This document shows, piece by piece, positions 37,759 through 46,540 of a stretch of 64,000 bases of DNA (positions are counted from its first letter, which is position 1; each line of letters begins with the position of its first letter). A program made the translations under genes and the position numbers. The stretch comes from Azospirillum sp. GTDB taxonomy: Bacteria; Pseudomonadota; Alphaproteobacteria; Azospirillales; Azospirillaceae. The notes beneath the pieces are model-generated. The model did not search any database. It worked only from the letters and a program-made list of their open reading frames with translations, and had not been told where the DNA came from. The stretch lies in NCBI GenBank assembly GCA_027486405.1, contig JAIXPD010000029.1:62001-126000 (forward strand). The letters are read 5' to 3'.

Positions 37759-38787
37759 TCACCGTCCTTTGGCCTTGAGCGCCCGGTCCAGGCGCGGATA
37801 GACACGACGCGCGTTGCCCTCATAGACCTTGAAGCGGTCTTCATCGGACAGGTTCAGCGTCGCTTCGATGTAGCGGCGGGTGTCGTCGTAGGCGTGCCCG
37901 GTTTCCGGGTCGATGCCGCGCACCGCGCCGATCATCTCCGACGCGAACAGGATGTTGTCGACCGGAATGACCCGGGTCAGCAGGTCGATCCCCGGCTGGT
38001 GATAAACGCAGGTGTCGAAAAAGATGTTGTGCAGCAGATGCTCGCGGAGTTGTGGCTTCTTCAGCTCCTGCGCCAGACCACGGAACCGGCCCCAATGGTA
38101 GGGAACCGCACCGCCGCCGTGGGGGATGATGAATTTCAGCGTGGGAAAATCCTTGAACAGGTCCGAGGTCAGACACTGCATGAAGGCCGTGGTGTCGGCG
38201 TTCAGGTAATGGGCGCCGGTGGTGTGGAAGCAGGCGTTGCAGGAGGTCGAGACGTGGATCATCGCCGGCAGGTCATAGGCGACCATCGCCTCGTAGATCG
38301 GGTACCAGGAACGGTCGGACAGCGGCGGCGACGTCCAATGCCCGCCCGACGGGTCGGGGTTGAGGTTGATGGCGACGACGCCATATTCGGTGACGCATTT
38401 TTCGAGTTCCGGCAGGCAGGTCTTGGGATCGACCCCCGGCGATTGCGGCAGCATGGCCGCGCCGATGAAATGATCGGGAAAGAGGCGCGCGACCCGGTGG
38501 CACAGCTCGTTGCAGATCGCCGCCCAGGTGGCGGAGGTCTGGAAATCGCCGATGTGGTGCGCCATGAAACTCGCCCGTGGCGAAAACACGGTGAGGTCCA
38601 GACCACGTTCCCGCATCTTGGCGAGCTGGTTGGTCTCGATGCTCTCGATCAAGGCGTCGTCGCTGATGGACAGGTCCGACGGTTTGGGCGCTTGGGAAGG
38701 ATCGGTCAGACCGGCGATCTGCCGGGCGCGCCAGTCCTCCAACGCCTTGGGTGCGGTGGTGTAGTGGCCGTGAATGTCGATGATCAT
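37759..38787 (-). CDS. ligJ: 4-oxalomesaconate hydratase (LigJ type)
   Basis: A 342-residue amidohydrolase-superfamily protein that starts [19 protein letters not shown], with the metal-binding HGH. It continues with [20 protein letters not shown] and [15 protein letters not shown], which match LigJ-like hydratases. It adds water to 4-oxalomesaconate to form 4-carboxy-4-hydroxy-2-oxoadipate. The ATG at 38787 is chosen; upstream codons come from a tandem repeat (TRTRTRTR) and overlap the previous gene. Note that Pseudomonas gallate operons use an unrelated hydratase (GalB), so the cluster mixes lineages. Confidence 0.9.
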   Translation of the reverse strand: MIIDIHGHYTTAPKALEDWRARQIAGLTDPSQAPKPSDLSISDDALIESIETNQLAKMRERGLDLTVFSPRASFMAHHIGDFQTSATWAAICNELCHRVARLFPDHFIGAAMLPQSPGVDPKTCLPELEKCVTEYGVVAINLNPDPSGGHWTSPPLSDRSWYPIYEAMVAYDLPAMIHVSTSCNACFHTTGAHYLNADTTAFMQCLTSDLFKDFPTLKFIIPHGGGAVPYHWGRFRGLAQELKKPQLREHLLHNIFFDTCVYHQPGIDLLTRVIPVDNILFASEMIGAVRGIDPETGHAYDDTRRYIEATLNLSDEDRFKVYEGNARRVYPRLDRALKAKGR

Positions 38788-38797
38788 GGGCGTGCGC

Positions 38798-40111
38798 TCA
38801 CGTGTTCGTGTCCGTGTTCGTGTCCGTGTTCCAGGCAAGGGCTTCCCGGCCCTGCTTGCCCGCGACCGAATAGAGGGCGTTCGGGGCGTTGCGGGTGGCC
38901 TGGAACTGCTCCAGCGTCTGGCCGCGCATGGCGGCGTAGATGTGCAGGTTCGACACGCCGACGACCGCCCCCAGCTTTTCCAGCATGAAGAAGATGACGC
39001 CGTAGCGGATCAGGGCGTCCCAATCGCGGCGGCGAACCATGTCCTTTTCCTCCTCGGTCAAGCCAGCGGCGGCGAAGGTCGCCTCCGGCTCCTCCAGGAA
39101 GCGTTGGCGGTGCGCCGGGTCGATCATGCGGTGCAGGAATTTGTTGAGGCGGTAGGCCCGGACGCTGACCGCGTGGGTGAAGGGGTGGATGCCCGCGATG
39201 CTCTCGGCACCCGCCAATTGATGGGCGATCCGCGCCCGCTGCTCCGCCTCCTTGTCCTTGGGCAGCGGGCGGTCGCGGTTTTCGTAGATCGCGGTGGCGA
39301 TCCCGGTCATCGACGGCAGGTAATAGGATTGGTGCACCGTGTCGATGGTGGCCGACAGCGCGCCGCGCATGATCAGCCACATGATGACCTCGGCCCCCTC
39401 GACGCCGCCCAACTCGGCATAATCCGCGATGGTCAGGCGGGTCAGCGCCTCCGGGTCGTTTGCGAACAGGTCCAGGAACTGGCGGTCCCATTCGGTGTTG
39501 TTGAAACCGGCCCTGGCTCCATGCACCTGATGGGACAGGCCGCCGGTGGCGACGATGGCGACCGTCATGTCCTCCGGATAGGATTCGATGGCCCGGCGCA
39601 GCGCCCGGCCCAGCTTGTAACAGCGCGCCGCCGACGGGATCGGGAATTGCAACACGCCCACCGCCAGCGGCACGATCGGTACCGGCCATGCGCCGTCCGG
39701 GCGGTCGCACAGCACCGACAGCGGCGACAGGCACCCATGATCGAGCGGCTTGTCCTGGAAAAAGGACATGTCGAACTCGTCGGCCATCAGCGAGGCCCCG
39801 ATGTGCTGGGCCAGCGCGGCGTGTCCGGGGACCGGCGGCAGATCGCGCGCGCCGCCGCCCTCGTCGGCGACACCGTATCGGGTGTCGATGCCCAGGGTGA
39901 AGGCGGAGTAATGGTCGAAGAAGAAGGACGTCACATGATCGTTGAAGATCATGAACAGGGCGTCGGGCTTCTTCTCCACCAGCCAGCGGCGAACCGGTTC
40001 GAACCCTTCGAAGATCGGTGCCCAAACCGGGTCGTGGCGCTTGTCGCCATCCACGGCGAATCCGATGGTCGGGGTGTGGGAACAGGCGATGCCGCCGATG
40101 ATCCGTGCCAT
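38798..40111 (-). CDS. galA: Gallate dioxygenase (extradiol, LigB-LigA fused)
   Basis: A 437-residue type II extradiol dioxygenase of the DesB/GalA kind. It cleaves gallate to 4-oxalomesaconate. The N-terminal LigB-like catalytic domain shows the iron-site region IACSHTPT (His12) and FNDHVTSFF (His59). The C-terminal 120 residues resemble the LigA subunit (FLHRMIDPAHRQRFLEEPE and LEKLGAVVGVSNLHIYAAMRG), giving the fused length typical of gallate dioxygenases. The last ten residues (NTDTNTDTNT) come from a 12-bp tandem repeat and look like a recent extension. The start has AGGAG upstream. Confidence 0.92.
   Translation of the reverse strand: MARIIGGIACSHTPTIGFAVDGDKRHDPVWAPIFEGFEPVRRWLVEKKPDALFMIFNDHVTSFFFDHYSAFTLGIDTRYGVADEGGGARDLPPVPGHAALAQHIGASLMADEFDMSFFQDKPLDHGCLSPLSVLCDRPDGAWPVPIVPLAVGVLQFPIPSAARCYKLGRALRRAIESYPEDMTVAIVATGGLSHQVHGARAGFNNTEWDRQFLDLFANDPEALTRLTIADYAELGGVEGAEVIMWLIMRGALSATIDTVHQSYYLPSMTGIATAIYENRDRPLPKDKEAEQRARIAHQLAGAESIAGIHPFTHAVSVRAYRLNKFLHRMIDPAHRQRFLEEPEATFAAAGLTEEEKDMVRRRDWDALIRYGVIFFMLEKLGAVVGVSNLHIYAAMRGQTLEQFQATRNAPNALYSVAGKQGREALAWNTDTNTDTNT
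38802..38835. repeat. 12-bp tandem repeat at the gene junction
   Basis: The unit GTGTTCGTGTCC is repeated nearly three times. It encodes the Asn-Thr-Asp-Thr tail of the dioxygenase on the minus strand and lies just before the ligJ start, so slippage here would alter only the tail and the spacer. Confidence 0.8.
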
Positions 40112-40158
40112 GCTGTGATGTCTCCTTGCTCGCGCGCGGTCAGCGCAATGATGGGTGT

Positions 40159-41520
40159 TCAGCCCCGGGCCTGGGCGGGGTGTCCGGCGTCATCGGTCGC
40201 AACCGGCCGCAGCGCCAGACCGTTCAGCAGGATGGCCCCGGCGGCCAGCACGGCGGGAAGGGCCAGGGCGGAGAAGATCCCCTCGAACCCCCACCCGAAG
40301 CTGAGCAGCAGCCCGCCGATGGACGACCCCAGAATGCTGCCGAGCCGACCGACCCCCAGCATCCAGCTCACCCCGGTGGCGCGGGCCAGCGTCGGGTAGC
40401 AGCCAGGGGCAAAGGCGTTCAGACCGGTCTGCGCGCCGCTCATGCAGAAGCCGACGACGCCGACGACCAGGGCCAACCAGGCCGATTGCAGGCCACCGAC
40501 ACCGAGAAACACCAGGGCGACACCGCCCAGGCAATAGGCGGCCCCGATGGTGCGGTTGGCCCCGAAACGGTCCATCGCCAGCCCGACCAGCACCGCGCCG
40601 ATGGTCCCGCCCAATTGGAACATCGCCGTCACGTTCGCCGCCCGGTCGATGGACATGCCCGCGTCCTTCATCATGGTCGGCAGCCAGCTCGTGGTCAGAT
40701 AGATGACCAGCAGCCCCATGAAATACGTGACCCACAGCGTGAAGGTGCGCAGCGCAAAGGCACGGGTGAACAGGACGGCGAAGGGTTGCTTGGCCGCGAC
40801 CGCCTCCTCCTTCAGGGTGAAGCGGGCAAAGCCCGACAGGTCGCTGCCGGAAATGCGCGACAGCACCGCGCGGATGCGGTCGGTCTCGACGCCGCGCACC
40901 ACCATGTAGCGCGCCGATTCCGGCAGGGCGACGCAGAGCAGCGGGAACAGCGCCAGCGGCACGGCGGCCCCGAAATAGAGGACCGATTGCCAGCCATGGA
41001 CCGGCAGCAGCCACGCGGCGACGAAGCCGATCAGGGCCGAGCCGAAGTTGAAACCGGTGAACATCGTCGCCAGCAGGAAGGATTTCGACCGTTCCGGCAG
41101 ATATTCCGACAGCAGCGTCGTGGTGTTGGGCATCGCCGCCCCCAGACCAAGCCCGGTCAGGAAGCGCAGGATCGCCATCTCCATCGGGTCGCGGGTGAAG
41201 GCCGTGAACAGGGTGAACACCCCAAAGCTCAACACCGACATCAGCAGCACGCGCCGCCGCCCGAACCAGTCGGACGAGGATCCGGCCAGGATCGCCCCAA
41301 CCGCCAAACCGATGGGGGCCGCCCCCATGACCATGCCGAAGGCCGGGCGGGAAATGCCCCATTCGCCGATGATGGACGGGGCGACGAAGCCCATGATGGC
41401 CACATCCATGCCATCGGCCAGCACGATGAGAAAACAGAGAACCGTCAGGATCCATTGGCGCGCGGACATGCGGCGTCCGTCGATGAAGGATCGTATTTCC
41501 AGTGTGGCGGGCGCGGTCAT
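40159..41520 (-). CDS. galT: MFS aromatic acid:H+ symporter, predicted gallate transporter
   Basis: A 453-residue inner-membrane protein of the AAHS family (PcaK/GalT/BenK). It shows the motif LADGMDVAIMGFVAPSI (DGxD, about 35-51), which binds aromatic acids in this family, the loop 2-3 motif SSSDWFGRRRVLL, and PTLARATGVSWMLGVGRLGS in the later half. About 12 membrane segments are visible. The start has GGGAGG seven bases upstream. The location between the tautomerase and dioxygenase genes makes gallate the likely substrate. Confidence 0.9.
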   Translation of the reverse strand: MTAPATLEIRSFIDGRRMSARQWILTVLCFLIVLADGMDVAIMGFVAPSIIGEWGISRPAFGMVMGAAPIGLAVGAILAGSSSDWFGRRRVLLMSVLSFGVFTLFTAFTRDPMEMAILRFLTGLGLGAAMPNTTTLLSEYLPERSKSFLLATMFTGFNFGSALIGFVAAWLLPVHGWQSVLYFGAAVPLALFPLLCVALPESARYMVVRGVETDRIRAVLSRISGSDLSGFARFTLKEEAVAAKQPFAVLFTRAFALRTFTLWVTYFMGLLVIYLTTSWLPTMMKDAGMSIDRAANVTAMFQLGGTIGAVLVGLAMDRFGANRTIGAAYCLGGVALVFLGVGGLQSAWLALVVGVVGFCMSGAQTGLNAFAPGCYPTLARATGVSWMLGVGRLGSILGSSIGGLLLSFGWGFEGIFSALALPAVLAAGAILLNGLALRPVATDDAGHPAQARG

Positions 41521-41541
41521 GGTGTCCTCCCAATATCTTGT

Positions 41542-42660
41542 TCAGGGTGCGGCGCTGGACGGGACCAGAACATGGCCCTCGAACAGAGGGCGGGCGGTGC
41601 GCAGCAGGGCGACCGCAGGCGCGCCGTCCGGGCCGCCGCTCAAGCGGATGGTGAATTCGCCGGTCGGGTGTTCGACCGAAACGTCTTGCTGCCCCTCGCC
41701 AGCAGACCGTCCGTCCCGCGCGCGGGCGGCGGCCAGCGGGGCGCAGACCGTGCCCGCGTCGGCGAAGGCGGTGGCGACCGACGCCGCCCCCAGCACGCCG
41801 ATGGCGTCGTGGCAGGTGTGGGGAATGAAACTGCGGGTGTTGAGATCGCCGCCGTCGCGGGGGGCCGACACCAGCGTCATTTTCGGCACCACCTTCCCGA
41901 CCACCGGCCCCAGCCCCATCAGCGGACCGGCGGCAAGGCGGATCGCCTCGATCCGCGCCCTCACGGCGGTGGCGGCGTCAAGTTCCGCCGGTGTTTCGTA
42001 TCCGGTGGCCCCGACATCCTCCGCGCGGATCAGCACCACCGGCATGCCGTTGTCGATGCAGGTGACGGGGACCCCCTCGATCCGATCCAGGCGATTGCCG
42101 GTGGGGTAGAGGGCGCCGCAGCTTGACCCGGCGATGTCGCGGAAGCGCAGTTCGATGGGCGCGCCGGGGGTCGGAACCCCGCTGATGCGCAGGTCGCCCG
42201 CGTAGGAAACCCGCCGCCCCGGCGTCTGCACCACCGCCGCGCACAGGCCGCCGGTGTTGACCATGCGGATGCGCACGACGCTGTCCCCGTCCTGCGCCGG
42301 AACCAGCCCCCGGTCGATGGCGAAGGGACCGACGCCCGCCAGGATGTTGCCGCAGGTGGGCGCGTAGTCGATGCGGCCCGCGCCGATCACGAGCTGACCG
42401 AACAGATAATCGACATCGGCCCCGGCGTCGGTTGAGGGGGAGACGATGGCGATCTTGGTGGTCAGCGGCGTGCCGCCGCCGATCCCGTCGATCTGCCGCG
42501 CGTCGGGGCTGCCCAGCGCGGCCAGCAACAGGCGGTCGCGCGCCTCCGGATCGGCGGGCAAATCCCGGGCAAGAAAGAACGCGGCCTTGGACGTGCCGCC
42601 GCGCATCCACACGCAGGGGATTGGAACAAGACCGGAGACCGTCGCGGCGTGGGGTGTCAT
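41542..42660 (-). CDS. galD: 4-oxalomesaconate tautomerase (PrpF family)
   Basis: A 372-residue PrpF/GalD-type isomerase. It converts the keto tautomer of 4-oxalomesaconate to the enol form ahead of hydration. The opening IPCVWMRGGTSKAAFF (about 14-29) and the catalytic-site stretches IDYAPTCGNILAGVGPFAI and DNGMPVVLIRAEDVG are diagnostic. First gene of the minus-strand operon galD-galT-galA-ligJ-galC-oxidoreductase, read away from the LysR gene at 42991. A weak ribosome site precedes the ATG at 42660. Confidence 0.92.
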   Translation of the reverse strand: MTPHAATVSGLVPIPCVWMRGGTSKAAFFLARDLPADPEARDRLLLAALGSPDARQIDGIGGGTPLTTKIAIVSPSTDAGADVDYLFGQLVIGAGRIDYAPTCGNILAGVGPFAIDRGLVPAQDGDSVVRIRMVNTGGLCAAVVQTPGRRVSYAGDLRISGVPTPGAPIELRFRDIAGSSCGALYPTGNRLDRIEGVPVTCIDNGMPVVLIRAEDVGATGYETPAELDAATAVRARIEAIRLAAGPLMGLGPVVGKVVPKMTLVSAPRDGGDLNTRSFIPHTCHDAIGVLGAASVATAFADAGTVCAPLAAARARDGRSAGEGQQDVSVEHPTGEFTIRLSGGPDGAPAVALLRTARPLFEGHVLVPSSAAP

Positions 42661-42693
42661 CGCAATGCTCAAGGCGGGGAAACGATGGGGGGC

Positions 42694-42715
42694 ACTATAG
42701 TCGGTTGCGCCAACC
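42694..42715 (-). promoter_or_regulatory. Possible galD promoter and operator
   Basis: On the minus strand TATAGT (42699-42694) could be a -10 element. Just upstream, GGTTGCGCCAACC (42703-42715) is an inverted repeat with GGTTG/CAACC half sites, a good position for control by the divergent LysR-type regulator. No clear -35 was found, which would fit an activated promoter. Confidence 0.45.
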
Positions 42716-42860
42716 ACACCGTTGCCGCCGCCTGATCATGCGTTCGAATTTTGTGATGATTGACTTTGATCGTCCGGTGATGACCAGCGTGTCGGGGACT
42801 GGCACCCTTTTGCGTCCTTGGTCCAGGCTGCCCCGCTGGATCGGGCCGTGACGTTGCGAC

Positions 42861-42945
42861 CGCATCGTGTGATGCGATGTTTTCCAGCACGGTTGGATCG
42901 GTTAGGGTGAGGGCCTCTTTCCGTTCAAATGTGTTGGCCCAACAC
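42861..42945. promoter_or_regulatory. Two palindromes upstream of the LysR-type regulator
   Basis: CGCATCGTGTGATGCG (42861-42876) and GTGTTGGCCCAACAC (42931-42945) are perfect inverted repeats (6-4-6 and 7-1-7) in the 330-base gap between galD and the regulator. The second shares its GTTGG half site with the repeat near the galD promoter and lies about 45 bases before the regulator start, so autoregulation is plausible. Confidence 0.5.
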
Positions 42946-42990
42946 CCGTTGGATGGAGCGGCGCAGGGCATTGGCTGAAACGAGCGGCGA

Positions 42991-44280
42991 ATGAGCGACA
43001 CCGACGCGACCCGGCTGGAAGACAGCCTGCGCTACATCCGTGATTTTCTGTCGGTGGCGGAAAGCGGCTCCATCGCGCGGGCGTCCGAGGTGATCTTCAA
43101 GGCGTCGTCGGCCATCGCCCGCGCCGTCGGCGAGTTGGAGCGCCATTTGGGCGTCAGCCTGTTCGAACGCCGACCACGGGGGATGCTGCTCAACGCCTAT
43201 GGCGAAGCCGTGCGCAACCGGGCGCGCCGGATCACCGACGAGATCACCGCCGCGCTGGACGAGGTGTCGCGTCTGGCCAAGCTGCAACCGACCGTCGAAC
43301 GCCACGCCATCACCAGCCTGTTGTTCAACGGACGCGGGCTGCTGCTGCTGATCCATCTGTCCGAATTGCGCAACCTCTCGGCCGCCGCCGCCCAGGTCGG
43401 CCTGTCGCAGGCCGGGGCCAGCATGGCCCTGTCGCGGATGGAAGGCGCGCTGGGGCAACCGCTGTTCCAACGCATGATGCAGGGGATGGTCGTCACCGAC
43501 GCCGGGGCGTTGATCGTGTCGCGCGGCAAGCGCATCGTCGCGGAGTTGCGGCACATGCGCTCCGACGTCACCGCCATCGCCGGGACCCTGCACGGCCACG
43601 TCACCATCGGTGCCCTGCCGCTGGGCCGCACCCACATTCTCCCCACCGCCATCGCGGCAACGCTGCGCCGCCACCCCAACATCCGCGTCACCACGGTGGA
43701 AAGCCCGTATGAGGCGCTGGTCGCCGGATTGCGCGATGGCGACATCGACGTCATCGTCGGGGCGCTGCGCACCGGGGAGCGCAACACCGGCCTCCTCACC
43801 GAAAGCCTGTTCGAAGACCGCCTGGGCATCATCGCCCGCGCGGGCCACCCCCTGACGGACCCCTCCTTGCCCGGACACGCCCTGCCCGGACGCCGGATGT
43901 CGTTGCCGGATCTGCTGCCGCAACGCTGGATCCTGCCCCGGCCCGGAGCGCCGGGACGCCGCCTGATCGACCAGTCCTTCCGCGAGCTGGGCATCGCCCC
44001 TCCCGCCCCGTCGGTGGAAACCGGCGATCTGGCCGTGTTGCGCAGCCTGCTGACAAACAGCGACATGCTGACCGCCATCTCGCCCCACCAGCTGCACCAC
44101 GAAATCGCGTCGGGCGATCTGGTGGAGTTGCCGGTTGCGCTGGACCGGACCGTTCGCCAGATCGGCATCACCCTGCGCGACGGCGCGATGCTCTCCCCCG
44201 CCGCGCTGGCGATCCTGGACGACATCCGGGCCGCATCGCGCCGCTTGCCGGAACACCGGGGCGGGGCGTCGGCGCTCTGA
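42991..44280 (+). CDS. LysR-type regulator with two N-terminal HTH units, predicted gallate-operon regulator
   Basis: A 429-residue protein, about 120 residues longer than a normal LysR regulator. The extra length is a second winged HTH. The first (about 13-73) reads LRYIRDFLSVAESGSIARAS through LFERRPRGMLLNAYGEAV. The second (about 118-178) reads IHLSELRNLSAAAAQVGLSQ through LFQRMMQGMVVTDAGALI. A substrate-binding domain follows (from about 200: HVTIGALPLGRTHILP). It is divergent from galD, so it is the likely regulator of the gallate operon. Double-HTH LysR proteins exist in aromatic catabolic clusters, but their DNA-binding mode is little described. Confidence 0.88.
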   Translation: MSDTDATRLEDSLRYIRDFLSVAESGSIARASEVIFKASSAIARAVGELERHLGVSLFERRPRGMLLNAYGEAVRNRARRITDEITAALDEVSRLAKLQPTVERHAITSLLFNGRGLLLLIHLSELRNLSAAAAQVGLSQAGASMALSRMEGALGQPLFQRMMQGMVVTDAGALIVSRGKRIVAELRHMRSDVTAIAGTLHGHVTIGALPLGRTHILPTAIAATLRRHPNIRVTTVESPYEALVAGLRDGDIDVIVGALRTGERNTGLLTESLFEDRLGIIARAGHPLTDPSLPGHALPGRRMSLPDLLPQRWILPRPGAPGRRLIDQSFRELGIAPPAPSVETGDLAVLRSLLTNSDMLTAISPHQLHHEIASGDLVELPVALDRTVRQIGITLRDGAMLSPAALAILDDIRAASRRLPEHRGGASAL

Positions 44281-44300
44281 CGCCGATCCAATCGCGCCCG

Positions 44301-44525
44301 TCACCCGATCAGGCGGTCGGCCAGGTGATGAAGCACCAACGCGATCAGCAGGAAGACCGCCAGGGTCAGCGCCATCTCGACCACAACCGCGCCCGGCGTG
44401 GGCGGGGTGGTCTCCTGGTCGGGTTCGCCCTGACCGGGCAAACGCCCGTCCGGCGCGCGCCGGTCCAACGGCTGGCGATCAAACGACCGACGACCAAACG
44501 GCGCGCGTTGGATGTTCGACAGCAT
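44301..44525 (-). CDS. Small single-pass membrane protein, unknown function
   Basis: A 74-residue product from the ATG at 44525, which has a very strong GGGGAGG site six bases upstream; a longer frame to 44570 lacks this. The first 50 residues are basic and then acidic/proline-rich (GEPDQETTPPTPG). The C-terminus is one membrane segment (VEMALTLAVFLLIALVLHHL) and a short tail, so it is probably tail-anchored in the inner membrane. I do not recognise the family. Confidence 0.6.
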   Translation of the reverse strand: MLSNIQRAPFGRRSFDRQPLDRRAPDGRLPGQGEPDQETTPPTPGAVVVEMALTLAVFLLIALVLHHLADRLIG

Positions 44526-44648
44526 GGCAACCTCCCCAGCGTGACAGCGCGGCCGGCGCCGCGTGTCCACCAGTGAAGTCCCGATCCCCGTATAGAAACG
44601 AGAGGGAGCACCGGGCGCGCGCCATATAGGCCGCCTATACGGACCGCC

Positions 44649-45233
44649 TCAGCCGCGCTCCACCACCGCCTGCCCGCGCGTGGCGTCGGTGATCTTGCGG
44701 GCGAAGGCGTCCACCGCGTCGACCGGCAGGGTCACGCGCAGGCGCACGCCGTCGGGGGTGAAATCCTCCGGCTCGGCCTGAGCGTGGGGAATGGGGGCGA
44801 GCGCGGCGCGGACGCGGGCCTCCTCGGCGAAGGCGCAGGTCACGGACAGGGTGGCGAGCGCCAGGATCGGTTCACGCGCCATCGCCCGCAGGCAGGCCGA
44901 CGCCGTGCCGCCATAGGCGCGCACCAGCCCGCCGGTCCCCAACAGGATGCCGCCGAACCAGCGGCTGACCACCACCGCGACCCGGTCCAACTCCAACCCG
45001 TCGATGGCCTGCAAAATCGGGCGTCCGGCGGTCCCGCCCGGTTCGCCGTCGTCGCTGAAACGGTGCAGGTCGCCAACCCGGTAGGCCCAGCAATTGTGCC
45101 CGGCATCGGTGAAGCCATGGGCGGCGATGAACAGCCGCGCCTCCTCCTCGCTGGCCACCGGCCCGGCGGCGGCGGCGAAGCGGCTTTTCTTGACCTCCTG
45201 CTCGAAACGGCCGATCCCGGTCAGCGCGAACAT
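44649..45233 (-). CDS. YigZ/IMPACT-family protein
   Basis: A 194-residue member of the YigZ (UPF0029/IMPACT) family, thought to relate to translation control. It shows KKSRFAAAAGPV near the start, the signature RFSDDGEPGGTAGRPIL (about 58-74) and SRWFGGILLGTGGLVRAYGG (about 90-109). It lies 15 bases downstream of the SorC gene on the same strand, probably co-transcribed without functional link. Confidence 0.92.
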   Translation of the reverse strand: MFALTGIGRFEQEVKKSRFAAAAGPVASEEEARLFIAAHGFTDAGHNCWAYRVGDLHRFSDDGEPGGTAGRPILQAIDGLELDRVAVVVSRWFGGILLGTGGLVRAYGGTASACLRAMAREPILALATLSVTCAFAEEARVRAALAPIPHAQAEPEDFTPDGVRLRVTLPVDAVDAFARKITDATRGQAVVERG

Positions 45234-45248
45234 GCCCGCTCCACCCGA

Positions 45249-46199
45249 TCAGCCCAGCGACAGGACGGCGGCGGCGGTCCGCTCGTCGGTGATCAGGCCC
45301 TTGGCCAGCTTGCCGCGCAGGGCGGCGCGGATCGCCATCACCTTTTGATCGCCGCCGCCGACGATGATGGTGTTGCACTCCTTCAGCACGGCCAGCGGGA
45401 CGCCGACCATGCGGTCGTTGACGGCCCCGTGCAGCGGTTCGCCGACGTTGTTGTAGACACGCCCGGCGATCTCCCCCACCCCGCCCAAGTCGATCAGTTC
45501 CATCAGTTCGGCGTCGTTGACGAAACCGTCATGGTGGAAGGCGGAGTTCCACGCGATGCTGCCGACCCCGACGAAACAGGCGCTGGTCTGCGCCACCAAC
45601 TCCAGAATGCGGGTGTAGGAGCGTTGGGCGCGCAGCACCTGCGCCTCCTCCACCGCCTCCGTCACGCTGGGGGTGGGCAGCGGAAAGCCCGACGCGCCGG
45701 TGCGTTCGGCCAGACTCATCACCACCTCATACGGCGCGGCGCGGCCATCGCGCAGCATCGCGCCGACCAGCGACACGGTCTTGTGCTCCGGCCGGTTCAT
45801 CGTCATCACCTCGGCCACGGCGGCGCGCAGGGTGCGGCCGGTGGACAGGCCCAGCACCGTCGGCTCGCGCGGCTCCAGATAGGTTTCGATCTGCTCGGCG
45901 GCGGCGATGGCGATGCCGGAAATCGGGTTGGAATGGCCGGGATCGACCGGCATCACCGTGCATTGCGCCAGCCCATAGCGCTCGCGCAACCGCTCCTCCA
46001 GGGCCACCGCCTCGGCGATCGGGTGATTCAGACGGAATTTGATCAGCTTTTCGGCGACGGCCAGCGACACCAGCCGCTGCGCGGCCTGCCGCGACACGTT
46101 CAGCTTGGTGGCGACCTCGTCCTGGGTGTTTCCGGCGATGTAATAGAGCCAGGCGGCGCGCGCCGCTTGATCGAGCTTCCGGCTGTGACGGTCTGACAT
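45249..46199 (-). CDS. SorC/DeoR-type sugar-responsive transcriptional regulator
   Basis: A 316-residue SorC-family regulator. It has an N-terminal HTH (AWLYYIAGNTQDEVATKLNV, about 17-36) and a C-terminal sugar-phosphate-binding domain with the family motifs LGLSTGRTLRAAV and VGGGDQKVMAIRAALRGKLAKGLITDE. Close homologues control polyol and sugar operons. The adjacent kinase, phosphatase, dehydrogenase and ABC transporter genes are the likely targets, with a phosphorylated pentitol or ketose as possible effector. Confidence 0.92.
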   Translation of the reverse strand: MSDRHSRKLDQAARAAWLYYIAGNTQDEVATKLNVSRQAAQRLVSLAVAEKLIKFRLNHPIAEAVALEERLRERYGLAQCTVMPVDPGHSNPISGIAIAAAEQIETYLEPREPTVLGLSTGRTLRAAVAEVMTMNRPEHKTVSLVGAMLRDGRAAPYEVVMSLAERTGASGFPLPTPSVTEAVEEAQVLRAQRSYTRILELVAQTSACFVGVGSIAWNSAFHHDGFVNDAELMELIDLGGVGEIAGRVYNNVGEPLHGAVNDRMVGVPLAVLKECNTIIVGGGDQKVMAIRAALRGKLAKGLITDERTAAAVLSLG

Positions 46200-46304
46200 C
46201 GGGGCGTTGGGTTCCTGCTGCCGGTTTCGGGATCAGACTACGTGAAAAGCAAATCCGGTGGCTATGGCCTGTGTGGGGCAAATCACCCCGAACACGCGGG
46301 AAAG

Positions 46305-46341
46305 GGGAAAAAAGGGGCCGGGCGACAGGCGCGCCCGGCCC
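46305..46341 (-). terminator. Rho-independent terminator of the kinase transcript
   Basis: A 10-bp GC stem (46315-46324 with 46332-46341) around a seven-base loop is followed on the minus strand by CCCC and then TTTTTT (46313-46308). It lies 200 bases after the FGGY kinase stop and before the SorC gene. The rest of the 341-base gap (46200-46540) holds only a weaker inverted repeat, ACCGGCC/GGCCGGT at 46463-46494. Confidence 0.7.
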
Positions 46342-46540
46342 TGCAAGTCACCTCGCCCCAAGGCATACGGGGAGAGGCTGGAGGGTAAACACCACTGGGA
46401 CAGCCACGGGCGTCACCCCATGGAGGATCGCCCGGCGTCAACCGTGACGCCGCGCGGCAACAACCGGCCCTCCGTCCCGCAAGGGTCGGCCGGTGGATGC
46501 CCCGCACCGGGTTTGGCGCGGGGGTGTGTCGGAAGGCGGG

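Noticed and set aside
46463..46494. Inverted repeat ACCGGCC/GGCCGGT as a terminator
   Set aside because: Short stem, 18-base loop and no T tract; the hairpin at 46305-46341 is a much better terminator for the same transcript.
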